Source: Schistosoma haematobium
Lineage: Eukaryota; Platyhelminthes; Trematoda; Strigeidida; Schistosomatidae
Direction of reading: 5' to 3'
DNA length: 64,000 nucleotides
NCBI RefSeq assembly: GCF_000699445.3
Contig: NC_067202.1
Location: 10,411,458-10,475,457, forward strand
In this document: positions 31,616-43,602 of the stretch, piece by piece
Position numbering within the stretch: the stretch's first letter is position 1
How the letters are laid out: each line of letters opens with the position of its first letter
Translations under genes and position numbers: made by a program
Notes under the pieces: generated by a model
Told to the model about the DNA's origin: nothing
The model's input: the letters and a program-made list of their open reading frames with translations, nothing else
The model's database searches: none

Positions 31616-33043
31616 ATGGTAACTTTACGAACACCTTTTTTCATGGAGATCTCAGTTTTGTTAGCTGGAGTGAAATCCATACTAAGTTTACAGTCTTGAA
31701 TTCGAATTTTCAGGTGATTTTTTGAATCTAAACTATACTTTTCGTGTCCAACTTTGATTTTTCGATTGCCTAAAATTAATTTTAGGAAATTATATTATTA
31801 ATAATCGGCATCGAATTATGAACATTTTACTTGTAACATTGTTTAAACTGAAGAACTTATTTATTGCTGATTTTTTTGATGTTTGGAGATTCTAACAGAA
31901 TTGTTTATGTGTTTAACGCAGGAAAATGAATATAATTAAGTTTTTCAGATTGTTAAGACAGTAAATTTAGTTTTATTTAAAATAGTCCACCGTTTGAATA
32001 TGGTTCATGTACTTAGGTGAGCAGTGATGTCTCGATACACTTGCACCGCCGATACTCTTATGTGAATTTGAAGAAATATGACTATTTGAAAGAGCATTAT
32101 AAATAATATATTACTTATAGTAAGTTTTCTTTTCAGTAATATAAATAATGGATAACATACTGAAATTCTGTTTTCTTATTGGCAAAATTGATTATACCAG
32201 CTTAAAAGTTCAGACAAAATTGTTTGAACTGTTTTATAATATTGATCAATAGAAGAAAAGCACCTATAAGAACAGTTGATTTAGAGTATCATTTTCAAGC
32301 CCGCTAATAAATCGATATGTATTAGAAAGACTGCATTGTCAGTCATTCTACTAGTTCCAAATTCTCGCTACATCTCTAACCAACCAACCAATCCATAAAT
32401 GTATTCAGTGATATTGATAATTTTCTTCACGGACCGACAACTTGGGCATACACTGTAGATTAGAAAACCCCGATAGTTGTTCCTACCTATGTCAAGTTTC
32501 TCTTGGAGTAAAGTCAGAAATTTGGACTTCTATAGTTAAACAAATCAGAAATAGAACAGTTACTCATTGACGACAGTGAAAGAGGATAGCGCTGTCACAA
32601 ATTCAAGTGGTGTTAGGACAATATTAACAAGTAGATCTTCATTTATTACTTGAATGACACACTGGACATGTACTGACGAATGAAATGTTAATCAGTTATC
32701 CTTGGTTTTCAACTATTCCGTAGACTAATATCAACCAATGTGGAAAAGTGAGTAACAATTTATCAGAATAACTAAACTAAACTTTCTACTTTTCTATCAA
32801 AACAATTTTCTCAGTGAATGTTAAGATTTTATTTTTGTTTTCCTGGTGGCGTACATATAAAATCACATATTTATGCCTCAGTTAATCACGTAAGCAAGTG
32901 GTAGTTAACCTCAGATAAATCATCAACAACTCACCATGATCATCGAATTTCAATGGGGCTTGGAGTACAAAACATCTGTTTAGTTCTATATATGACAGTA
33001 TTAAACCAATTAATAAATAATTCGCTGTCGATAGATTAACCAT
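31616..33043 (-). CDS. Putative small secreted protein, family copy 1 (exons 32935-33043 and 31616-31769)
   Basis: Exon 1 begins at ATG 33043 with a hydrophobic leader (MVNLSTANYLLIGLILSYIE) and ends ...APLKFDDH plus one base at a GTGAGT donor. A longer in-frame Met exists upstream inside a TAA repeat; the inner Met gives a proper signal peptide. Exon 2 (acceptor ttttag, donor GTGAGT at 31615) is 154 nt and encodes 50 residues with YSLDSKNHLKIRIQDCKLSM and ...KKGVRKVT, phase 2. Intron 1 is 1165 nt. Same layout as the copy at 43.6-45.3 kb. The remaining 3' exons were not found between 31615 and the AMPK gamma 3' end. Function unknown; the leader implies the secretory pathway. Confidence 0.6.
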
Positions 33044-33899
33044 TCTTTTTTCTATGATAATAATAATAATCAAAAAAACTCTATTTCGTATGAAAGATAC
33101 ATATTATTTATTTATAGAAAGATACACATGTTTGAAGTTGTTACGAAAGTATAAATAGAATATTATTGCTTGACTACCAACCATTTTTGACTAAAGTCCT
33201 GGAACTACCAGTAAAAATATATGGTCTGTGAAGTTGGCGGTGAGTTAGTCATTATCAAATGTGGGGATGATGTTTGAGTATGCTTAATGCATATTGTCTA
33301 AAGTCAAAATCGTAAAACCATAGCACTCAAGTCATTAGTTTAAATGTATCAAGTTCATTATGAGATCTGAATTTTGTAGATCAGATCTTATATGCGGTTG
33401 TCGGTGTTCCCTAAATTAGGATGAAACATTAATCCAGACAATTCTATAGTATATATCAGTCTCCGATATAAAAACTATCTTCAACGTATCATAAGAATGT
33501 GAAATTATTGATAATGACTTACTTCAATAACAATAAATAAAACATTAAATTGTAAAGCAATTTATACAATCCCATTTTATACTATCTATAACTATCTATT
33601 AATTCATAATTGATCAATAAAATGCAAACATTGAACATATTGTCATTGTCATTCATTCTCTTTACTTCTAGAACGGAGCATAATTCAATGAATAGAATGA
33701 CATTTTAATAGTTAATTTATGACATGAATGTTTGCAAAAAGTCAAGTATAGTATTAATTAATTAACCAACATTCATTTTCTGCTAGACTTGACTCCTTTT
33801 ATTACGTAATAAAATGGAAAAATGGACATAAATTTAGATTTTGTCATGTTACTTTTAAAAGACAAATTATCTGTCAATTGTCTTTAGTCATAGTGTGAA

Positions 33900-34004
33900 A
33901 TTTTCGATTCCCAGGACAGAGTGTGTTGGAGAATGCTGGTCGGCGGCCCATGCTCCATTGGGAGTAACAGGCGTAAGTAAGTAAGTAAGTACGTAAGTAA
34001 ATAG
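33900..34004 (+). mobile_element. RTE-type LINE 3' end
   Basis: [26 protein letters not shown], followed by a (taag)n tail to 34003. Such short tandem tails are typical of RTE elements. 5'-truncated to ~70 bp of coding sequence. Confidence 0.75.
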
Positions 34005-34416
34005 AATGTTCGATCAGCAAATTTATTGACATTGACTATGTTGGGTCATTAAAATAATTAATGATAATAATACTCGTTTTATTTAACGCTTTATATTTTA
34101 TCATAGTGTGGTGTGTGTTACTGATATCGATTGAAATAAGTAGTATGTATCATCAATTGAAATTAAAACACTTAGAGATAGAAAGTTAAGTAGATCGAAT
34201 AGAAGAGAATGTGAACAGACAGTGATTAGTGTGGAAAAAAAGAATCAGTCGGGTTTGATACAATTGATTGACGTTTTGCAAATGGAAAACTTACTGTGAT
34301 TATCTAGAATTGAAATTCAACTGCTAATGTTTACTATCAGTTCTATTCCCATGACATCACTTTTTACATTTTATGCATAAATTCTATAGTAATCGGTTCC
34401 CGTTTCTTGATGAAAG

Positions 34417-34418
<2 letters not shown>

Positions 34419-34462
<44 letters not shown>
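34419..34462. repeat. (AT)n microsatellite
   Basis: An uninterrupted run of about 21 AT units before catgaaccaagg. Confidence 0.95.
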
Positions 34463-34466
<4 letters not shown>

Positions 34467-34849
34467 GAACCAAGGTGTCGGCACTTCTTAAGGCTTTCAA
34501 TAATAAGATTCGTAATAGGTTGTAAACATTATAAGAAAATGTGTGGGGACACATAATTAGAAAAACGAATTACCTAATTAAAACAAATCTAGAACATGAA
34601 TATTGATGATAATAAGTGCATGTACTCGAGAACGGATGGCCTAGAAGTTTGAGCAAGCCTCTAGTACTCAAATGAGGCGAAAGATGTGAACCTAGTTTTC
34701 ATGCCAGTTGGTACTTATCAACAAAGACTATCCATAATTGATCATCTTACAGTTTTGTGATGATATCTGATTAATACTAAGGCCTAGATAAACACCATTT
34801 TCGTTATTAATCAGCGACCAGTCAGTGTGAACAATAACAATGCTAATGA

Positions 34850-35320
34850 ATATTTCGGGACTCACTAAATCTTGCGGGCTGCCCGATATTTGTACTCATG
34901 TTTATGAAGTGCATGAATCTTGGCTTGTGTAGTGGTGTATTTAGGCAACGAATACGCACTATACTCGTTGTTGAGTCGGCTTTCCGAGAGCTGCAACGGA
35001 GCCTCCAGAGGCCCTAAATGAGCCGAGGAGTCCTAGTCAATCAGAGCATGATGGAGCTTTCTAGAATATCAGCGTGGCATGCTACTATTGGTTAATGGCA
35101 TAATATGTCTTTTAGCGGATTGGCCAAAATATGATGTTGATTTAACAAATGTTAGCATCTATAAATACCCTTGTTTTTCTGTACAAAAATGAACCTTTGG
35201 AGTAAAGTGTTTTTCGCTTATTTTGCGCCTTTTCTCTCGAGTTCAGGTCGCTGCGTAGTTCTAGCTTGCGGGTTACCAGAATAACTTAGGAACCGAATAA
35301 AGCGTTCAAATTAACAATAC
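34850..35320 (+). mobile_element. Probable LTR or promoter-bearing repeat
   Basis: A GC-richer block with ctataaatacc (TATA-like, ~35159-35169) and ccgaataaagcg (poly(A)-like, ~35293-35304) in the order of an LTR. The sequence gagtcggctttccgagagct lies ahead of the TATA box. No clear TG/CA ends or duplication were found, so the limits are approximate. Confidence 0.45.
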
Positions 35321-35589
35321 TTATCACTCGCAAAAAGAAAATAAGCTAAAATGTTTGCCTTATGTTTAATAAAATCAGAGGCCCAAACCATCAGGTCGAA
35401 AACGTAATAAGATATGGAAGCAAATACTACGGAACGATAACCATCAATCCTCCCTGATAGTCCTTATGCTTATGTGTATGTCGTAAAGTTCATGGACGAA
35501 AGTTTATACACCACTTGTATGCATGTATTGAATAAGAGGTAGTCAGTTTTAGTAAATATGTTCAAAGGGAGCTGTGACCACCTACACTC

Positions 35590-35765
35590 CCAGGTGAGTG
35601 AAGATACCTATATGTATGCTATAGGATGCATAAGTGGAAACGTGTTATTGGTGTGTATGTAACGTATATTCACTCTTAGGGTGAGCATATCTCTATATCC
35701 TAAGGGGTGCATATGTGTAAACGTATGTGTTACCAGTATACATTTTGTAACATATACTTGCTTCA
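35590..35765. repeat. Imperfect tandem duplication, period ~79 bp
   Basis: Two units: tgaagatacctatatgtatg...ggatgcataagtggaaacgt and tgagcatatctctatatcct...ggtgcatatgtgtaaacgta. About three quarters of positions agree by eye. Confidence 0.5.
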
Positions 35766-36903
35766 TGGTGCAACCCTCGCTCACCAAGACCCAGAGGTAT
35801 CGATTTCCTTACGAAATCACATCCATGCTGTGATTTCACAAGCCTTGATCACAGAAAACAATTTGAGAAAGGTCACTTAGGCTTCACCAAATAAGGCTCA
35901 ACCAGCTTTAAATGGCTGGAACACCACCACTGGTTGGATACACTAGTGGTATTCGGCACAATTATGATGTTTAAATTTAGGCTAGTGATTAGTGGTGATC
36001 ATCAGAAAGTCCTTAGTACGTGCTAGTCGATACCTCTATGATAAGAACATGTGCTCTCAGTGACATTCAAATCCACACCATCTATTATCAGTCAGAGACG
36101 TTATCATTGAGATATTCTAACCACAACTTCTCGTGAAATCTGCGTAAAAAAGTTGTAATTGAAATACCTCATTCATTTTCCTACATCCGTCCTATAAACA
36201 ACATACACTGAAGTAGCCGCTAACTGTTAAATTGCAAAATACTTCAGACGAAATATTTAGACGTAATATTAAATCAAGTTTATCCTTCTCATAAAACCCG
36301 TCATAATACACTGAAATATACTGTTATGTTGCTTTTCAATACCAGGACGATTTATACTAAGTTGGCATCACATATTGTGTTTTACTCGCTAGTGTCTAAT
36401 ATAAAAAATATGTATTTGATAATTGGTTCATCTAGTTGTTAGGCCTTGCGTATTGTACTTGCTTCCAAGTCGATTTCTTATTCCTCATAATATTCAGCTC
36501 TTAAATCCCAAAGTTACTAGAAATGTGAAGTAGGTTTCATCACCAAGTTTAGTTCATTTATTAACAACAATTTGTATTTCTAAGTTAACAAATGAACTTC
36601 AGACTCTAGAATCTTCTAAGAAAGCAACTTACATTGGTTATAATTTTGGCAATTGACTCATCGGATTATGGAACATGATAATCGTTTGATACTTGAGTAG
36701 TTTCCAGTGGATAAAAGTTCTTTAGGTTTCTATGGGATTCTCTAAAAAATTAAGTCAGTTCGAACACTGATAAAGCCAGACAAGCTGTATACACTCTGGT
36801 TTATTTTTATTTTTATTTCTAACAGTCTGCTCCAAAAACTCTTTGAGATGATTGTCAGACAAAAGTACATTTTACCTAATCTGATGGTATGCTTTCTCTT
36901 CAG

Positions 36904-37679
36904 TGAAATGACAACTATTAATCAAGTATCAGATTACATTAGTTTAATCAAGGAGATGGAACCTACTGACCACAAACTAGAGTTTTTCAATTGTTTGACT
37001 GAAATGGATGATAGTAGTAACATGAAACTCGATATTTTTCAGAAATCAACACACTTTGAGAGATCTTTAAATGACAGGTTGGCAGATGGTTGTTCTACGA
37101 GGGTCTCAGCTGTAAAAAACTTATTTAACAGTTGTAATTTCACTACAGAAAAAAACATCAGATTAAGTTATATTCAGTTATGTATAATCATAGGAATAAC
37201 AATCATCTAAAAGAGTTTCAGGACGAAAAACGAATTAGAGTATACTGAGAGAAAAAAAGGACACAAATGTCATCTTATACCGCGTTGCAACATCGGAGGC
37301 AACCAAGAGGATACTAAGTAGTTGTAGTATATCAGCTTATTTCTGAACCAGTGATTCTGTAAGGCGAGCTTTATTTAAATTTATGGATATGTTAACAAGG
37401 GAACAACAACAGGATGTTGTCTGTGAATTTAAATGTCGTAAATTCATTGCAGTTTGTGTGGATGAGGCATCTAGACAACTGAATATGGGGTTGAAGCAAC
37501 ACCAACAATGTCTGAAGCGTGCTCCAAAACCCTTGATTGATTTAGGGAATTTCAGGAGTAGATTGACTGTAGCACTGAATTCGCTAGAAGGAGGTCAAAT
37601 GGTCAACTTTAAAAGGGCTTGGTTGGCACGACGACTGATATCTGCAGCTCAGTATATGTATTTTAATCAGAACAATTAG
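36904..37679 (+). CDS. Unrecognised gene, two candidate 3' exons (36904-37077 and 37352-37679)
   Basis: Two open segments look coding rather than random. The first follows the acceptor tttctcttcag and reads EMTTINQVSDYISLIKEMEP... to a weak donor AG/GTTGGC. The second follows gaaccag and reads DSVRRALFKFMDMLTREQQQ..., ending ...RRLISAAQYMYFNQNN with TAG at 37677-37679. The phases match (2 into 1). An AATAAA lies at 37825-37830. Composition is balanced, with many charged residues and few of the Ile/Asn/Tyr runs of non-coding AT-rich frames. The first segment stays open to 37210, so the splice is a guess. No domain recognised. It lies between the two minus-strand secreted-family copies. Confidence 0.4.
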
Positions 37680-37830
37680 TCTCTACTCTGTTTATATCAC
37701 ACTTGGATTTATTCCGTAAAAAAATTATGTTAATATTTAGACATCACAACTCTGTACTTGATGTTTCTCATTTTACATACACTTCAATGTTTTTAATAAG
37801 CTTCTCAATTGTACCACCATTTGCAATAAA

Positions 37831-38839
37831 TTGATTGATTAATCTCTTTGGTAGCAAACAAGGATGATACTTATCCCTTTCTTTAATGGTATACTACTTA
37901 TTAATTATAAGTAACTTGAATTAATCTAATCACTGGTATGGCTTGAATACGTTTATGACAGCTATTGGCAAGTCACTCGATACCTGGACAAATCATGGTT
38001 CATCATCGGAAAATACCTAGTCCTTATTTTTTTTGGTACAAAATCAATATAATTTACGCAAATCCAATTCTTCCTATCTCCCCATTTTTACACAAAACTC
38101 GACAGCTGAATTAAAATCCTAGTGTTGACTGTTAAATTTGCAGCATATTCTCTACTATATAAGCATTTTAATCAATATAGTGTTTCATCATGAAAAATGC
38201 ATGGATTTAGTTTATCATCAGAAACCAGAACTAATCTAGTGTGCATCTGTCCGCTAATGTAAACCATTAGTTCCATACATAAATAAAGATATGACATTTC
38301 GATTTTAGAACGTAGATAATACATATGATTGAGATGGAATCTAAAGGTAGACATTTCCAATTCTCATTTTTTCTACTACTACTACTCACATTTTACATAA
38401 TTCCACTTAGTTTTTGCAATCATCGTTGCCTGTTCATACCTTAGTGTAGATTACTTTTTAGCTATTCATATATTCCAGAGCAAGTTCCATTAAAAGTACC
38501 TTTTCATAAATCAATCATGTATGTTAACTTTTCGTCATTTCATGAAACTCTTACAAATTGTTACGATGTTAAATACTGGTAAACTTAGGTAGAAACACTG
38601 CAGTAATTCGTATCCTTATATATATGGTTACACATAAATAAAAGGCGTTTTAGCATGTAATTTTTCTAAGTATTCACAAGTTAATAGGACACCTGTTGCT
38701 ATATGTTGCATGTCATTTTGCTGAGAAATTCTTTATTGCAATCAGATATGTGGTACTCAACAGATGGATTTTTGTGAATCCTATAATTATTATTATCATC
38801 ATTATTATTATTGGTAGTGATATTGTTGCGAACAAAAAC
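37831..38839. other. Intergenic, nothing recognised
   Basis: AT-rich spacer after the plus-strand poly(A) signal at 37825; only short (ACT)n and (TTA)n runs. Confidence 0.5.
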
Positions 38840-39150
38840 ACAAGTTGGGACAATCGAATGTAGTTGAACATGAAATCGCAGAACGTCTTAGTGAAATCTG
38901 AGAACCATACAGTAAATACTGAATTAGCAAAATGTCGATCAATTGTCTCAAACGTGACTGTTCCTTTTTCAAATGTCAATCAATCGTCTAAGAATTCGTT
39001 GTTCCTTCATTTCCACAGCAATCATTCTCTGTTCTCGTTCACTTTTCATAGATCTTCTTATCCTTCTTCTGCCAAATATTTCACTTTGGATTGATGATAT
39101 ATACTACTTATATCTATCGACATCAGTGGCGCAAACCACAATATAATACC
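38840..39150 (+). repeat. ~300-bp interspersed repeat, copy
   Basis: Shares caaaatgtcgatcaattgtc, ccttcatttccacagcaatc and atcgacatcagtggcgcaaa with copies near 7930-8190, 54930-55195, 56440-56695 and 56730-57030. All five lie in the same orientation, with a pyrimidine-rich centre. Type unknown. Confidence 0.6.
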
Positions 39151-39556
39151 CAACATTTGCCATATTTATAATGATAATTTATCATTCCATTTTTTAATCA
39201 AAATGTTGTATCTTCATTTAGTCAGAACAAATTTAGTGATAATCAAACAACAATTGATAAAGCCCTATACTCCTCTTATTTTGAAATACTTATGGCATCA
39301 AATAACATTGTTATTATGGTAGTTATTTTGACTAGACTTGATCAAATGTATGATTATGTACTGTTCTTTACAACTTTTGATTAGAAGGTTTTACCTGGTA
39401 ATCAATTTACAGTTCTTGATAAAATTACTTAATTAATTGTCAACTGATACCTATAAATATTTAAAGCATTATTGTCATCCATTTGTAGTCGAGTTGAATG
39501 TGAGATAATTGTCTATATGATCTTTATCTTGCAAGCACTACTTGAAAGTGACATTG

Positions 39557-39929
39557 TGTTGGGATATTCAGGAAAGCAGCCCAAAAATTATTCTATTAAT
39601 TCTAATGCTATTCTTGGACTTGGAGATGGTATTATTCTCTTATTGGTCAGTGCTTATTTCACGTGTCATTTTCCTACTGGTCAATATTGTACAATGTTAT
39701 TTTCTATTTTATGGTACGATGTGGTCTGCTTGATTAGTATATAAACAGAGTGTGTTTGAAATATGATTCATATATCCGAGGCTGAGACTTGTGTTCTGGA
39801 CTTAACTGGCTGGGCTAGACAGGGGAGCGGAACCAATCAGAACCCTAGGTTGTTCTACGTGTTTGCGCGTCTTTGGTCCGATCAATAATTCGCTGTCCTC
39901 TAATCAGCAGCATTTTCACAGTCATAACA
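39557..39929 (+). mobile_element. Solo LTR with perfect target duplication
   Basis: Runs from TGTTGGGATATTCAG to ...GTCATAACA and is flanked by cattg on both sides (39552-39556, 39930-39934). The interior shares the ttctattttatgrtacgatg segment, the tagtatataaacagagtg TATA region and the aattcgctgtcctct end with the two other LTRs, but is more diverged. The 5-bp duplication fits Gypsy or BEL/Pao integrases. Confidence 0.85.
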
Positions 39930-41293
39930 CATTGATACAATATATATATAATCATGAAATCTGATAAAATATTTTTTGCCTTAGTTGAAACCATAAATTG
40001 ATATTTATCTCTGTCATAAGATACACGCATCTATTTATTGGATACATCTTACCCAGTTTGTTACAAAAGCTTTCATCCCTTGAGTCATTTATAGAGGCTG
40101 TATAGAGACTGTATATGTAAAAGGTGAGATGACCACTTCATGAGATGGCATGAAGTAAATGTCCCTCATGGTTATATGAATGAAATTCTAGGAATCGTCT
40201 GTACATTTTACCATAAAATTCTTTGAGGATTGTTTAAAATAATATAAAGGACTAACAATCTTACTTTAATAGTGTATTGTATTTTTCTTATCAAAGTAAT
40301 ATACTACTTTTCATTGGATGAAATCTATTCAACTTGTGTTATTTTACTTCGTTTGCATCACTTAAGAACTTTCTATCTCCTTTTATCTATGATTTATCCG
40401 TTTTATTTTCCTATAAACCACCATCTCATTTAATATGGCTTATTTTTTAGTGTTGTTCTGTTGTATCAAGTAAGGTTTTATTATTGTTTTGGTAATTCAG
40501 CTTACGTAATTCAGGCTCAAATGATGTCAGTAAGTGATACTAAGTCATATGTATTCGAATTTCAGTGGATAATATCGTCATCAGCAAAAATGTCGATATA
40601 TTATGCCTATATGTAGCAACAACTGGCAAGAAACTCAAGTACGAGGATTTATGTCGATTGGTTACAATCATCTGACATCACCAAGTTTCCAAGCTCATCT
40701 AACCTTGAGATTGCGTTGTCTTTTGGTTGATAGAATTTAAAGAGTAGACAGTGTCGCTCTGGTTGGTACTGCTAGTATAGCTAGTATATAAAAATATGAC
40801 AGTTAAATAGATTACGTTATCCTAGAATCACAAGAATGACTAATGCAGCACTCTATTATACATATGAATATTTCCCATGTGTTGCCACTGTCATGATTCG
40901 ATCAGTATTGTTTTATTATTACTACCGATATCACAGCTTCTATTCTCATCACATTTAATGCATCGATCTTATATATAAAATTGTATTCAAAGTAATCAAT
41001 TAAACTTTTCCTGCTAATAATCAATCACTGACGTTATACAACACAATGCTTAAGAATCTCATACTAGAACGAAATAGTTTCAAGCTTCTCAATAGTGATC
41101 ATACATAGATCGGTTCATGATCTCAATGAAATTGGAGGATCTTCATCAATTTATAATGCTAATTACTAATCAATAATATAAAGGAAGATGAGAGTGAAAT
41201 GAAAATCAATGAAAATTAAACACATACAATCAATAATCAGTTTTATTGAAATGTTTTTTGCAAAGTAAAATTTTCACATTTTAGTAAAATGTA

Positions 41294-41357
41294 CTACTTT
41301 TTAACGGTTGAATTAGACTTTTTTGCCACGTTTTTGCTATACCATGATGTACATATT
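41294..41357 (-). CDS. Possible terminal exon of secreted-family copy 2
   Basis: Minus-strand acceptor ctatttttag, then one base plus ICTSWYSKNVAKKSNSTVKK and TAG at 41296-41294. An AATAAA lies on the same strand at 41247-41242, ~47 nt after the stop. The phase (one base first) fits the phase-2 end of the exon at 43603 and would give a ~111-residue basic-tailed protein. There is no homology support, and other exons may lie between. Confidence 0.3.
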
Positions 41358-41427
41358 CTAAAAATAGAATTTTAATAAAAACAAAAATAAATTTAAATAA
41401 GGAATCTCTTCAAAAAAAGAAGATAAG

Positions 41428-41867
41428 TGTTATATCCCGATAAGAATAATGAATAGTAACTGTTGGAATCTATATCTGAACTAATACTATACGTATATTT
41501 TTATCGTATAATTAGTAAGCAGCTAAGCTATGTATATTAATGTTCCTACTATCATAAGCTTTATTTTGACCTATGAACCGTTATTATACGATTTACCATT
41601 CATGAGTTATGCCCAATCCATCAAGTACTATCTCCCACATTCACAGCCACATTTGGCTAAATCTTGTACAAACGTTGTTTCCTATTTTATGATACGATGT
41701 CGTCTGTTTGGTTGTTATATAAACCTAGTATGTTTGAAATGCACGATTCATATCGCAGAGACTGAGATTAGTGTTGTGGATTTAACAGATAGCGTTTTAT
41801 GTGTCATTAGTCCAGTCGATAATTCACTATTCTCTAGTTGGTGGTAACAGAATCATGAAAATTAACA
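41428..41867 (+). mobile_element. Solo LTR (plus orientation)
   Basis: Same family as 15225-15719, in the opposite orientation. It starts TGTTATATCCCGATAAG; the 3' end diverges after gataattcact and stops at either 41849 or 41867 (both ...TAACA). It contains gttatataaacctag. No clear target duplication. It begins ~70 bp upstream, in minus-strand terms, of the possible exon 41294-41357. Confidence 0.75.
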
Positions 41868-42325
41868 GCATGCTTATCTTTTAAAATCCTGAAGATAATC
41901 TGTTTTGTCCTATTTAATTGACATAAAAACTGGGACATAATACTTTAAACTTCCTCTTTACGACTCACTGATTCTTTCATTATTTCTCAATTGAAACTGG
42001 TAATGTTAATTAAAATACCAAAACCTTTACTTAATAATTAATCCTACAGTCGATCAAAAAAGTTTCTGAAAAATGTTTTGTGATTATTGCTGTTTATTAG
42101 TCAGATAGATCTTCAGCTTTGAAGAAACTAATAATCTTTTTAGGAGATCTGAACGCTTGTCGCTTGGAACAGAACTCGTACTACTCAAGAATAGGATATT
42201 ATTGTATGATTATGGCATTTATACTGTAACATGCAATTCAGACGTATCGATGGAATGATTCCTGGAGTAAATCTCGATATGCGATTCGAATCGATTTTCC
42301 ACTTTATCGAAGATCAACTAATAAT

Positions 42326-42722
42326 AATTTAGTAGTTGAGTTCATGAGTCAATTGAAGTTAGACCACCATGGAAAACCTGCAAGCTCTAGACGACCATTT
42401 CATTCTGTTGTGAGATTCATCAGTAGTGCGCATCCGCAACCCCAACCCCTGGGATTCGAACTCAAGATTTATCAGTCTCGCACGCGAATTTTTAACCTCT
42501 AGGCCAGTGAGCTGACTGGCATCCAACAGTGTTAATGTCTAACTTCATCCAATTCACGAAATTGAGCCACCGTCCACTATTGTCTTCAGTGAGTTACTGT
42601 CTCACAACAGACCCGTGGATGTGCACATGTGAGGAGTCCCACAGAAAGATGAAACGGACATCTAGTGCTTCCAGGTTTTCCATGGTGGTCTAGCTTCAGT
42701 CGACTCATGATCTCAACTATTA
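42326..42722. mobile_element. Smalpha-like SINE with inverted head
   Basis: Head, ribozyme region, tRNA-like segment and a truncated body run 42326-42602. From about 42603 the reverse complement of the head and ribozyme follows, ending ...ctcatgatctcaactatt. The flanks carry a 13-bp duplication, caactaataataa, at ~42316 and ~42725. The left ribozyme keeps CTGATGA and GAA but has stem II mismatches; the right copy has lost the first core C. Confidence 0.8.
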
Positions 42723-43602
42723 AACAACTAATAATAACCAACCAACCACACATATGATTCTAACCAATTAATTTCATTCATAAAATATATCAGCTTTTTA
42801 TGAATATTTTTAAAAACGTGTTCTTCAAATGAGAACTGATAATTTTAATAAAATTCAGCTATTAACGATACATTTATTATTGTCGAAAGAAATTAGCTGG
42901 ATTAATAGTGTCGATTTTACAAAGAAAAGAGGAGTTAGGAGACAAAATTTCTTTCTAGTTGTTCTAATAAACGCTACAAACCCAAGAATGCTCAACGAAC
43001 AAGTATACGGAAATACAAGTCACAGATCAAATATTTTATCATGATAGAGAAAACCGTTATATCAGAAGCTTCATAAAAATATTACTAATGAATTGACCGG
43101 TCATTGCAAAATGAACCCCGAAAACCACAAAATAAACAGTCCAACCATGTATGGGACATATCTCGGAAATCCCTAAAACAGTTTTGATGGGATGGAGAAT
43201 AGGTATTTCCTTAAATAACGTGGTCCCCTCCTCTTCACCTAAACATACATGGATGTAAACTGGCAGTGAAACGACATGATGTATCATCATTAATATTAGT
43301 GTATTCCTACAACCATGAACATCAATTCATTTCGGTTAATGTCAAAATTCTGTGTCAACGAAATTTAAACAATTCCGAAAACGATTAGGAACATGACATG
43401 GATGTCAGTCGGTAGTTGGTAGACATACTGGTATAGATCTAGACTGTCAATGCTTATGGAGAATATCAGTCAGTTAAGTGTTACGAGGTCAACCGAACAA
43501 GACAGTAAACAGGAGTTCAAGGGAAGATGGAGATAAAAAAATCTATTTAAATATTTAAATTGCTTATCTCTGTGTGAAATAATGTCGTCCAGCAAGACTG
43601 AC

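Noticed and set aside
41530..41847. 105-codon open frame, also present at 15327-15617 on the other strand
   Set aside because: Lies inside solo LTRs; the shared frame reflects the repeat, not a gene.
43057..43290. 77-codon minus-strand open frame containing IHGWTVYFVVFGVHF
   Set aside because: Considered as a third exon of secreted copy 2, but phase and borders do not fit; probably repeat-derived.
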